Part shown: piece by piece, positions 31,655-43,818 of the stretch | How the letters are laid out: each line of letters starts with the position of its first letter | Position numbering within the stretch: the stretch's first letter is position 1 | NCBI GenBank assembly: GCA_030770535.1 | Contig: JASVEC010000008.1 | Coordinates: 558,001-622,000, forward strand | Direction: 5' to 3' | DNA: 64,000 nt | Origin: Batkoa obscura | Lineage: Eukaryota; Entomophthoromycota; Entomophthoromycetes; Entomophthorales; Batkoaceae | The notes under the pieces: generated by a model | The model's database searches: none | Told to the model about the DNA's origin: nothing | The model's input: only the letters and a program-made list of their open reading frames with translations | Position numbers and translations under genes: made by a program

Positions 31655-34600
31655 TTACTGATTGTGAGATGGAGTTCTTCTAAGTTGCCTATTATGAGTA
31701 TGAAACTCAGATGTCATTGGATCCGTTGGTTGAGGTGAACAAATAACTTCTCCATCTTGAACTGAAATAAATTTAGTTTCCACGCTTAATGAATTAGAAT
31801 TATTTCTATTCAATTTATTTCTTTTAAGACTACCAATAGAAATACCATTTTCACTACTATTTTCACTGCTTGGACTACCTACTGCATGTGTTTTATTAAC
31901 CAATGAAGATGGATTAATAGTTTCAGATGGTTCATTTAATTCCAACCAAAGTTCTTCATCAATATCTTCTGGTATTTCATCTAATGATATTTGAGTTAAT
32001 CTATCATACTCATTCATACGTGGTGTATTAAATGGAGATGTTTCTCTTGATGGTGGTGAGATATGTTGCGATATTTCTGCAAATACTTTGACTAATTGAG
32101 ATGCTTTTGGTAAAGAACTATTACTTTCATCAGGTAAGAAAGCTTCTTTATTATTAGAATAATCTTCATTTAATTCTAAATCTCCAAAAGCTTCAGAAAT
32201 ACTAGCTAATGATGAACCATTATATGGAGATACATAAGGCGAAGTTGATAATGTGTCCTGTGATTCATTTGGTATGGTTTCATTTAAACTATCATTTGTT
32301 GTAGATGTTGGCTTATCATTACGAATAACTTTAGCAGAATGAGATAAAGTACGATAAAGATTGGAATCAAATCTTTTGTTTAAATGATGGAAAAATTGAT
32401 CTGGTGGGGTCAAAGTGCCCAATGCACGTCGCATATGAGAATTTAAATATTCTAAACCAGTTTGAAAAGAAGCATTCATCCAACCAAAACCTTCTCTTGG
32501 TACAAATTTAAAATCAACACCAACATTACCATATTCTACTTTTACTTGGTGAGTCATTGAAACAATATCAAATTTTTCAGGTACTACTCCATTAAAATCA
32601 ACAAATGATTTTACAATACTAATAATAGAAAATAATAAGAGTATAATTAATATAAGTATAAATAATAAATAATAAATAATAAATAATAAATGATAATACT
32701 TACGTATATAACCAGCGATAAGCTAATCTTTTAGCAATATCTGAATAGCCATAATTTTCTAAACCTTGCCAAGCCATAATTTGATGAGGAGCCCAACCAA
32801 AAGGATAATCCCATTGACGATTTGGACGCTCTAATGAAATCATACCTCTAGATTCTTCTGTACCACAAACTAAACCACCAGTTACTTCAAATTTATTTAA
32901 ACAAGTTTCAATTAATATTTCAGCTTTATCTTCATCAATACAACCAGCCCAAAGTGTCCATAAAGCAGTAACTGATTCATAAACAGATTGTTGTTCTCTT
33001 TCTGTATTATAATCAAAATACATGCCTTTTTCTTCATTCCAACAATATTTGTCTATTAAATAATGACGATATTCTGCTCTTTCTCTCCAAGCTTCACTTG
33101 TTTCTATAGCAATCATATTATCAAATTGTAAGCCATCTTCAGAATACATTGGTAAATGATTTTCAAATATTTCTCTAATTGTTTTTTCAATATCAATTTC
33201 ATATTTATATAATAAACAATTTAAATCAATTGTAGCAATATCAGCACATTTCTTTTCTAATCGATAAGTAGTATCATGACCTGATTCTCTTACTGCTCTA
33301 TCATGTATAAAATAATGATCTAATTTAGGACATTGAATTGTACCATTATCATATAATATTTTATATTCTTCAACTTCCATATTTAATTGTTTTGCAAAAG
33401 GTTCCATTAAATGATTAAAATGAGTAGATTCTGTTTCTGGTGGCATTCCAATACCAGTTGGATAGAATCTAGATAAACCTGATTTTGGATCAAATCTAGG
33501 TGAACTCATCCAAACAGTATAATATTCTTTAATTGCAGCTCTCATTACAGTTGCTAACCATTTTTTACTTTCTGGATTAGTTTTATCTAAGCATTCATAA
33601 ACTCTTAATGCCATATCAGTTAAAAATGGAGGTTGGGATCTAGTTAAATAATAACTTCGATTTGCATTTAATATTTTTCCATAATGTCTTATTTGATAAA
33701 CAAAATTATCTACCATATCTTTAGCTAATTCATATTTACCATCAATTATTAAACCTAAAGACTCGAAATAAGAATCCCATCCATACATTTCATTAAATCG
33801 ACCGCCAGGAACAACAAATGGTATTCCTTTATATTCATCTTCTCCAGTAATTGAATTTTTAATTTTACGTAATCCTAAACTTAATATACCAGGTTGATGA
33901 TTAATGCTTTTAACATAAGTAGGTGTAATATCTTTAGGTAATTTTTCAACTAATAAATTTAATTCTGGTTTCTTATTAGCAATCTTAGAATAATAATTAA
34001 AGGCATCAATATCATCATAAGGTACATAAACTCTTGGTATTGGGTTTTTACTACGATCTTTAGGATCATTGCAAATAACTTCTAACGTTTTTTCATCAAT
34101 AGCACGCGTTAATCCATCCCAAAAATTAAATTTAATCATTCTATTTAATCGATCTACTGGATTTTCATTTAATCTTGCTTCATCTAATACAATATGTTTT
34201 CTTCCTAAATCTCTAGCCAAAGCTAATTCTTGTAATAAATTTGATAACATATAAGTTCCACGGATATCATATTTTTTAAATCCACCAGAATTAGCCGTTC
34301 CTACCTTTAATACTTTAGGCCCACTATCATTAATTGTAATTTGAAAATCCCCATCTGTATCTTCTTGTGCTAAAATTAACCGACTCGTTTCTTCTACATC
34401 TAATAAAAACTTCATAGGTTTTAACGTTTTATCATCTAAAATAAGTAAAGATATTAGTAAATAAAACTATTCTTAAATAAAAAATAGAATTATAATAGTA
34501 CCAATAGAACCTCTCCTTTGACGACGAAATTTATTTTCAGTATAATCATTATGAAAGCCAGGACGTGATAATGAAGTATAACTATTGGACTAAAGTCAAA

Positions 34601-34869
34601 AAATCGATATTAATTCAAATATTCAATTACTTTTTAACAGTTTTTAACAGCCTTAAAGAGATAAAGTAAAATCAAATTGAAAAACATCAACTTACCATGG
34701 ATAATGTACGGTTTCTTGCAATAGTAGGTGAGTTATTAGCTCTTGAATAATATTCATTAGCTGGGGCAGTAACATGAGCTGTATTTGGGTTTAAGATCGA
34801 GATGGAACTAGTTCCACTATGTAATTGGTCTTCTTTTCGTTGATTATTCATGTTTTTTATATTTCTCAC
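31655..34869 (-). CDS. NTH1: Neutral trehalase (GH37) with long C-terminal extension
   Basis: Four exons (34869-34696, 34589-34502, 34435-32704, 32618-31655) give 985 residues from the first Met, or 979 from the second at 34851. It hydrolyses trehalose to glucose in the cytosol. Visible are an N-terminal regulatory region with the PKA-type site RRQRRGSIG, the calcium-binding motif [16 protein letters not shown], the GH37 signature [15 protein letters not shown] and the second signature [12 protein letters not shown]. The catalytic domain ends near [20 protein letters not shown], where yeast Nth1 ends. Here a further 240 or so residues follow, rich in Ser/Asn/Glu with SP and TP sites, which is unusual for the family. 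The tail is in the same exon and frame as the conserved end, so it is not a neighbouring gene. Confidence 0.96.
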
Positions 34870-35498
34870 TTTTTTAAAATAATTTAGTAGTTTAAAGAAG
34901 AGAAAAGTGGAATTGAATTTATTATGTATTTTATGTGATATTAATATTTAGTGTGGTTGAGTGATGGTTAAATTTAGTAAATTTTTTAATCATATATGTA
35001 ACTGATAAGTAGAATGAATTTGATTTAACCTTATCTTTTACAATTTATGCAAATGATATCAACTTATTTTAATTGATAAGAATAAAAGTGGGTACAAATT
35101 TCAAATAATGTGAATATTTGAGTTAATGTTTCAAATTATGACGTTACAATTGAATCAGTTAGTCATTCAATTTATACACTAATTTTTACTTATAAATATA
35201 AATATCGACGTAATTGATACAATTATTGTTACTGATTAAGATAATAATTAAGATAATAATTAAGATAATAATATTTTATTATCTCTATTAGTATAATTAC
35301 TTGAATATTATTATGATTTATAATCTCAAAGAGTCAGTCCAAATAGATTATCAGAATTCTATTAATTCCTTAGAAGCTCCGCCTAGAAAATCACTTGAAA
35401 AAATTCCAGCTGGAAATTAAGCAAATAAAATTTTCAAAAAAAAGTAATTAAAAATTATATGCTATTTCACTTTCCTAATTGAAATTCTAGATTCAATA
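34870..35498. promoter_or_regulatory. Divergent promoter of trehalase and MED23, with a short upstream ORF
   Basis: 629 bp between start codons. It includes a three-unit TAAGATAATAAT repeat (about 35238-35272) and a 35-codon ORF at 35313-35420 that lies 78 bp before the MED23 ATG. No named factor site is supported. Confidence 0.5.
35313..35420 (+). CDS. Possible upstream ORF of MED23
   Basis: ATG to TAA, 35 residues (MIYNLKESVQIDYQ... ending IPAGN), with a less A+T-biased composition than its surroundings. It could be a regulatory uORF in the MED23 leader. It could also be chance; there is no homology to support it. Confidence 0.25.
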   Translation: MIYNLKESVQIDYQNSINSLEAPPRKSLEKIPAGN

Positions 35499-38400
35499 AT
35501 GGATTGTTATTACATTATTCAATCAATTTTAGAGACCTTACCAACATATCATTATAGTCTCGGATCCTTAACAGCGGAATTACAAAATTTTTGTAATCAA
35601 AAAAAGTTATCCAAGCATGAAATCTCAATTCCACCCACACGGGAATCTGTCTTGATACTTATCAAAAAAGTCATTAAACTGATGGATATTGAGGAAAAGG
35701 AATTATTTATTGGTTGTTCAAGATTTTTATATTATTTTATACCGAGCTTGAGTTTAGCACAGTTGGGCTATCAAGAAGCAAAATGGTTGGCGAAAAGATG
35801 TTTTGAAATGATACAGAGTTTCAAGGAGACAATGGACTTGGACTTGGACTTGGAAGATGCTGCAAATAGACTACTAAATATGATAGAGTTTTTATTTTTT
35901 GGGGATGAGAAATGTATTGGAAGATTGAATGAGATGGATTTAATTGATATGGTAAGTAATATTAAAAATCAAGTATTAAAAAAAGTATTAATCAACTTAT
36001 TTTTTTAGATAGATATGATAACGGAATATAATACTATAAAGCCTCATTGGTTATTAAAAAAATATTGGGAAAATGTAGAGAGTTATCGAAATTTATTGAA
36101 AGAGATGATGTTTTCTATAGGTAATAAGACTTTGTTTTAAGTTTATTTTAAGTTTATTTTTTTATAATTGATGTTGAAAATTTATAGATTTCAATTACTC
36201 CTATATCTCAGAGTATTCTAAATATACGGAAGATTATTTTGCTATAATAGCTAACTGTCCTACCTTGTTTGTTATTATGGTAAGTGAAGAAAATCACTAT
36301 CAATTATTATAATAATTTTTAATAAATACTAAACTATTGTTTATTAGAAAGAAAGAATTACAGAAGAAAAGTTTCAAAATCCAGAAGATATTCTAGTTCA
36401 ATTATTACAACAAAAAAGTGACTGGGAAAAGATTGAATTAAAATTAAAATATTTTAAAATTCATTTACATATCAACGAAAAGCAATTATTATTAAAAGCT
36501 TATTGTAGATTAGTTCAGTGGTATTTATTTAATATTCAAAAAAAGATAAAAGAGGAAAAGGGGGATATAATAAATAGTAAGTTATTTTATTTATTAATAT
36601 TAATTGAATTATAATTCTATTTTTTTTCTATTAGTTTCATTGCCAGAAGATAAAAACCAAGTAATAATTCCAAATGAAAATCAATTAATTGATTGGCAAT
36701 ATATTCAACAATTAGCAGATTATTGTTATTATTTTGTATCTATAAATTTAATTACACTCAATAATATTATTGAATCTTTTTTAGAATTAATACAAGAAAA
36801 TCACATAACGAATCTTTATAATACTTTTAAAATTGAGAAAGATAATAGTTTACTTTGGATAATCTTACAACTTTTTCATTTACCAAATTTAAAAGAAGAA
36901 ATTAATCAAGATTTTTTAACACGAGAAATTAAATTTCAAAAATTAATTAAATTATATAATCCAAATCAAATTTATACACAACAAAAAAATTATTATCGGG
37001 ATTTAGCTTTACAATGTATGATTCAACATCAACAAAAATATTTAACTGAAAGAAATAATATGAAATATCGATTACCTCAATTAATTCCTGTATTAAAGTT
37101 TGCTACATTGACTTACAAATTACATAAAAAATTAATGGAATTAAAAGAAATGGTAGAAAATACAAATATATTCCATAATATAAATCAAGAAGAATTATTA
37201 AATTTAAGTATAGCTGGTCAATCAATACAAAATGAATTAGATCGATATATTTATATTAATTTAGTACCCACTAAAAATCAATATGATAAATTATTAATTG
37301 AAAATTGTACTTATGTAAATGGAGGAATGATTGATTATAAATTAATTCAATTCTTAACAATTAATGGTAAACAGTTTTTATTAAATTTAATCTTTGCTAT
37401 GTGTCTAAATTGTCAAAAGGGACCACAGACATTTAATAATACTAAATTACCACCCACTTGTACTTCACCGCCAACTTTAGATACAGTGTATAAAATTATT
37501 TATGCTGATAATTGGAATTCGGAACAAAATATTAAGGGCATGTTGGAAACATTAAAATATACAGATTTTATTTTAAAAGGTCAATGTTATAACATGTTAC
37601 AGGGAACATCACAAAATAATAACAATGGTATTAGTCCCGTTGTATTAAGATGGCAATATTCTATTTTACAATTGATAAATTATCGATTAGGAAAATATTT
37701 TTTTAATTATAGGAAATTTAATTTATTGTTATGTGGACAATATTCTTTAATATCACAAAAAGAAGAAAGAATTTATTTAGAGATTGAGTTAATGATGATT
37801 AATTTTATTATAATACAAAAAGATGTAGAAAGTTTAGAAAATTATTTGTTACAATTAGATGAAAAGTCTAATAGCTTTTTTGAAGATAATTTGTTGTTAA
37901 ATATTATTACTAAAAATAAATTAATTCAATTGATAGAGATGGGAGAATATAGTAGAAATTGGGATCAAAGAATGATAATGTTATTGAATAAATTAGGAAA
38001 TGAAAAAGTCATGAGTTCTAAATTAGGAATAGAAAGGATAAAAAATGAAATAATTAAAAAAGATCAAATGAATTATTATAAATTTAAAGAAATGAATAGT
38101 TTAAATGAAAAGAAACAAGAATTCGAAGATATTAAAATTTATTTGATAAATAAGAATCTAATTATTGGAAATTTAAATGAAATTTCAATAGATTTTGAAT
38201 ATTTAATACAATTTTTTATAACATTAGAACATCAGAAATATTTTTTATGTTATTGTTGGTTCATGTTAGAATGTAATTTAAATAATATTCAATTGGAAGA
38301 GTTTCTAGATCAATTAATAGATCAAATTTATAATAATTATAATAATTCTATTAAATTTCAATTAATTACTCAATTATTAATGTTAGTTATTAATCATTGT

Positions 38401-39098
38401 AAAGCAGAACAAGAATTAGATGAAATGATTAAAAAATTAAAATTATTTATTTTTAAATATAGAATTAGTACTTTACATTACGTAATGTTTGCATTAAGTT
38501 GTAATTTTAATATTCAAATCAAACAAGATTATCGATGGAAAATAATTAATAAATTATTAATATGTGAGGAGTTTAAAAAACGATATAATCAATGTCAAAC
38601 AATATTTCAAATGAATTGTCAATATTGGAAATATAATGAAGGTTATAAAGAATATTTTAAATATCATCAAGCATTTAGTATATTGAAAAGATATCAAAAA
38701 GAAGAAAAAAATAATAAAAATATTCATTTACCAAATTATTATTCTAATGAAATGATACAATTCCAATTATTAATTCAATTAATTTTACAATCTTTAATTG
38801 AAAATCAACAATGGGAAATAATAAAATTAATATTAATTGAATATCAATATTTTATTTATTCTCATCAATTATGTTTAACTATTGTCAAAGAATTATTATT
38901 AATTAATTATAATTTATTAAATGAAGATATTAAATTATTATTAATTAATAATTTAAATTTGAATTATTTAGATTTTAATATCAAGTTTATAAAGTTTGTT
39001 ACTGGAGAGAAAAAAGATAAAAGGATATTTGATATGGAATATTTTTGGGAATTAATAGAAAAACTGAGATGTTTTATAGAATGTAATAATATTGGGAG

Positions 39099-39150
<52 letters not shown>

Positions 39151-39975
39151 CAAAATAAAGATTATTATAATATTAATTATAATGAAATAACAAATCCGAT
39201 TATATATTGTTTGATAAAAATTCAAATTCAATTATTAAGTTTACCATTATCAAAAAATGAATTAGAAGATCAGTTAATAAATATAATTAGTTATAATGTT
39301 AATATTACTAAAAATCAAATGATTGCATTAGCTTTAATTATAACTAACTTACCATATGAATTGACGGAAAATATATTATTAAAAATTTGGGAAATAATAG
39401 ATTGTAATATGGAAAAAGAAATGAAGATTATGTTATTTAATAATATATTGTTTTATTCCAGTAATAAATTAATGAATTGTTTTAACATAATATTACAAAA
39501 AAAAATCGAAGATGTTAAAAATATGAAAGATAGAATAAGTTTAATTCAATTAAAATTTTATTATTCAATGGTAGCTAATCATACATTTAAATTAATTCAA
39601 GAAAATTTCTTATCTGAATTAATTGTATATAAATTAATTGACTTATTATTATTATATTGTAAGAAAGAAATCTCACTTGAATTATCACAGCAACAAATTG
39701 ATCTTCAACAAAAAGAATTAAAAAGTTGCTTAATTTATTTACAATATTTACATCATGAATTTGTATTAAATAATCCTCAACTAACTTGTTATCCCTTTCA
39801 ATCCATCTCGAAATTAATATTAAATACATTAACTAAAGAAGGGTATCCTAGTTTAATGAATAATAATTATTATATTTATTCGAATATTAAAAACAAGAAT
39901 GAATTATATTTCAATTTCAATCATTTAAATACAATTAAAAACGAACTTTTAAGATTTATTATACATACTATTTGA
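35499..39975 (+). CDS. MED23: Mediator of RNA polymerase II transcription subunit 23
   Basis: Five exons (35499-35951, 36009-36120, 36188-36279, 36348-36576, 36635-39975) give 1408 residues, close to the 1368 of human MED23. All-helical protein of the Mediator tail that receives signals from activators. Matching blocks include LLWIILQLFHLPNLKEEINQ against LMWVLLQFISGSIQKNALAD, followed by FQKLIKLYNPNQ against VMKLFDLLYPEK. A later block, LDEMIKKLKLFIFKYRISTL, aligns with LNKCIEILNDMVWKYNIVTL. The region SILQLINYRLGKY corresponds to the central HEAT-like helices. An asparagine tract of about 17 residues, encoded by AAT repeats near 39102-39150, is inserted near residue 1115. Codon use is extremely A+T-biased (LNIKYQ-rich). 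MED23 is absent from the best-studied yeasts. The stop is only 50 bp from that of the SPRY gene. Confidence 0.85.
39102..39150 (+). repeat. AAT trinucleotide tract coding for polyasparagine
   Basis: About sixteen consecutive AAT codons inside the MED23 frame, a site prone to length variation. Confidence 0.9.
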
Positions 39976-40025
39976 TGATTTATAACAAAATAAGAGTATA
40001 TATATCTTATATATTATTATAATTA

Positions 40026-40872
40026 TTATTGTGTTTCTACAATATAATTAGGTGGTAATTCATGATCAGATAAAAAATGCATACAACCCAAATTAGATTG
40101 ATTAGCATAATCATATAAAAATGGATTATAACCAAAATTAAAATTTAATATAATATCTTTAGATCCTAGTATAGTTGGATATAATAAACAATTTTGTTCA
40201 ATTAATAATTTTCTTGTAGATATAATATTTCCATTCAATGTAAATGTTACTTCATTCTTGGGTAAAGGACGATACAGTATTCCAATTACACTATTATTTG
40301 GTAATAATGTGTTCAGTTTATATGCGTTTTTTCCATTAATTAAAATACGTTGTTTGTTGACTTGTAAGAATGTAGAAGCTATTATAAAGGGCTAATTAAT
40401 AAATCAAATTCCTACTTAAAATAATAAATATAATAATCAAATTACCTTTTAAATCGATTAAATAATCAGCTTTTGTAGCTAAACCAATATAAAAAGGTAA
40501 GTTTATATTATCATTTTTGATGATTTTAATTTCAAAATAATTGAGTTTGGAATCAAGTTCAATCGGATGATTTGCTTGAATTAAACATTGATGAAAAAAA
40601 TATAAATTATTTTGACTTCTACTGATAAAAGTTTGGTTCTTGGAAGTGATATAAAAGTTGTATTCTTTTCTCAAGCTATAGTTAAAATTATAAGAGTCTA
40701 CCGTTATTATCTCTTGAAGTTGAGTAGTGGAATTATCAACTGGATTTATTGATGTTTGTAATATGGAGTTGTTGGATTTGCTGGAGAATTTATATAAGTG
40801 AATGAAATAAAGAATTAATAACAGAATGAATAGAGTGAATAAAGTTAATAAAACAATAATAAAAAGTTCCAT
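40026..40872 (-). CDS. Membrane-anchored SPRY protein ending in PPxY (Ssh4/Ear1-like ubiquitin-ligase adaptor)
   Basis: Two exons, 40872-40446 and 40378-40026, give 259 residues. The N-terminus is a transmembrane helix (ELFIIVLLTLFTLFILLLIL), followed by a linker and an SPRY domain: LNYFEIKIIKNDNINLPFYIGLATKADY, then NSVIGILYRPLPKNEVTFTLNG and LLYPTILGSKDIILNFNFG. The last residues, HELPPNYIVETQ, contain PPNY, a PPxY motif for binding WW domains of Rsp5/Nedd4-type ligases. Yeast Ssh4 and Ear1 have the same order (membrane helix, SPRY, PY motifs) and recruit Rsp5 to endosomal and vacuolar membrane cargo. The present protein is shorter than these. The splice choice at 40378 was made to keep the frame open (63-67 nt intron). 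The role is inferred from architecture. Confidence 0.8.
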
Positions 40873-42207
40873 TTTAGTGAAGATTTTTTAATAATAAAAA
40901 ATAAAAATAAAAAAAGAATATTGAATTGAATTTATAGTTTTTTTTTAATATGTTTAATCACCTAATGATGTCAATCTATTTTATTTTATTTTATTTTGAT
41001 TGATTTTATGAATAATTTATGTCATATTAGTTAAAGTTCTATAAAGACCTAATTAACGGCTCATTTAAGAAATGAAACTAGACTAAAATTATATTCAAAT
41101 AGTTGGATCACACTTTAAAAAATTGGTTTTATAAAGAATTTGATTCTAAAAATTATTGCTAAAAAAGTAGTGAAAAAATTGAAACAATTGTATTTAGCCA
41201 TTTAATCGCACTTTTTTTTAAGGAGGGAAAGAAAGGAAAAATAATTCAAGTAAACTCCACACCAAGTTTATTATAGAATTTATTTTGGTTGGGAGGTTTA
41301 TGCTAGTTCTTTTTATAGTAAGATAGTAATTTAAAGAGGCATTTTAATGTTATTCAATATTTTATATTATGATATTATGATATTAGTATTCTATGTCTAA
41401 TTTGAATTAGAATTTGACCAGTTTCTTAGTTAAATATAAATGTTCTTTTTATGATTCAATTTGAAATTTTGGAACCATTTTCTAATTTTTTCTTGAAATT
41501 AAATAGCTAAAACTTTTCATTATATGATTCATTAAAATCAAGTTATTTGAATGCTCCAATTCCCGTCATTTATGCTATTTATTACTCTTTTTTTATTATA
41601 CACCTTTAAGTTTCATCTTTAATAGCTATTACAACTCTTATTCGATAATGTTAACTTCTCATTTAATAAAGAAATAATTTTAAAATTTAGTTCAATATAA
41701 GAATTCAACAATAAAACATTATGTTTATAGAAACCCATTGAATTCTAAAAAATAATGCTGAAAAAATAACAAAAGAGATAGAACTATTTATCTTAATTTA
41801 AAATAAATACTAAATTTGACCGCTTTATTTTATTTAGTATTTTTAAAGTTAAATAAAAAATTAGAAAGGATAGATAGTTCATGGATGATAGTGTCCGATT
41901 TTAATCTTTTATTAATAAAGATAAAATATAATAATAGTTATAATAATCATATTGAATTCTTTAATTGTTAAAAAATAAAAAATAATAAATTATGAATTTT
42001 TTATCTATAATTTAATATATTTGGAAATATTAAGTTGAAATATGATGAGATTAAAAATTTTAATATATTTTCAATATTTATTTATGATATAATAGTTAAA
42101 AGCTTAAACTGTTTATATATTTAAATTATTATTATTTTATTATTATCATGATTTTTCAATAATAGTTTTTTTAAACATTTTATATTAAAATACTGTATAT
42201 AAAAAAA

Positions 42208-42305
42208 TGTGGATGTATTTTTTTGTTTAATAATTTTATTAACAATCTTTCTGCTCAAATAGCGCTTAAAAAATGGAAAAAGTGATGGAATAAAAAAAAA
42301 ATCTA
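42208..42305 (+). mobile_element. MITE-like element, copy 5
   Basis: Forward copy beginning TGTGGATGTATTTTTTTG; the right terminus is decayed. Confidence 0.8.
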
Positions 42306-42495
42306 TATATATTATTTGTTATAATATAGTATTATAATTTTTGAATGTATACTTTAAAATATAAAAATAATATTTTTTACAAGAGGCAAAATTTTTACAG
42401 CAATTAAATAAAGAAATAACAAGTTGATCATAATAAATTTAATAAAAATTTAATTTTAGTAATGTAATCCTTGAAATTAAATTAGATTAATTATA

Positions 42496-42584
42496 TAGGG
42501 ATGTATTTTTGTGTTTGAGAATTTTACTAACAATTTTTCCACTCAAATAGCGCATAGAAGATAGAAAACAAAAAAACATCCCCA
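42496..42584 (+). mobile_element. MITE-like element, copy 6 (internally shortened)
   Basis: Forward copy of 89 bp with ends TAGGGATGTA and CATCCCCA. It lacks about 10 bp near the right end relative to the others. Confidence 0.8.
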
Positions 42585-43818
42585 TATAAATTACAATTAA
42601 TTTAATTATAAAAATAATTGCATTTTATAATCAAATTAAATGATTTATTTTGTGATATAAATTAATTTGCTAATTAATTAGTTAATATTTTATACTATTT
42701 TAAAAAAAGTTTAAAATGTGTATATTAAATACAATAATGTAAGTTTGTTATCAAATTATTATTAATAAATCATATTAAGAATATACCTTTTTATCTTCTT
42801 AAGTTATTTTAACTATTAGTTTGTCAAAACTTATTTTTAAAAATCAATTTACTTTTATTTATAAAAAAATGGCAGAATTTTACTTGCTTTATACTATAAC
42901 AATCCTTTTTTTATATATGGGTAACTTTAAAAACATACTTAGAATTCAAAAAAAATAAAATTTGATTTGGACTTAAATTTAAATTTATACAGGAGTTAAT
43001 TATTGATTTTTTTTACTTTGTTCGTTATGTAGCGCAAAATTGAAAAAATTCTTAGTTAAATATTGGAACAACAGTCACCTTTAGCCCATTTTAAAATAAA
43101 AAAAAACGGCTATTTTTATTATTTTACGCTTAATTACAACCTTTGCATAAAATTGAACTTGTGAAAAAATAGAGCCTTGGGCTAATTTAACCTATTTATT
43201 TTGTTTTAAATTATGTTTGGCTATATCTATAATATACCTTATTTGAGTCCCCATCATTGGTGCTATTATGGCATAAAAGTGGGGTTACTGCTTTGTTAAA
43301 TCATATAGCTTTTTTATTTCCTTCTGATCTATTTTAGTTGTGAAGGAATAAGCGAGATGGTTAAGGTATTTAAAAACAATGACTAAATTTGTCTTAGTTA
43401 TTTATATTGATTTTTTATTTCAGTGCTTAATTTCCAAAACTAATTAAATCTAGCTTTTTATTATTTTAATAATTTGGATACTAAAAATAAATATTTATTA
43501 TGTTTTTATAAATAATGAAGTTGTATAGTAATTAGAAATAGATACAGCACTTTGGGGTGTTAAAATAAAATTAGAAGTATTAAATAATACCAAAGAATAC
43601 TTTAAAAAATAGATGGCTATCAATTTATAAAGGAATATTTAAGCCATAAATGAAACTAATTCATAAGAAGAGAGGGGAAAATAGTCAAAGTCTATTTTTA
43701 TGACTCATAGCACAATCTAAGCTTAAAATGAGTAAATAAATTAACCAATTTAAAAACAATCAATTTTGTCTTTTTTAAGTTATTAGTCTAATTGTTGTTT
43801 AATTGTTGTTTTATTATT

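Larger units (their letters stand above)
40873..43818. other. 2.9-kb spacer with two MITE copies
   Basis: Gene-free A+T-rich DNA between two divergent start codons; MITE copies at 42208-42305 and 42496-42584. No other feature is supported. Confidence 0.6.

Noticed and set aside
35499-39975. First considered as a large nucleoporin (Nup205/Nup192-like) because of its long helical, A+T-biased sequence.
   Set aside because: Block-by-block match to MED23 in two separated regions and the near-equal total length fit better.
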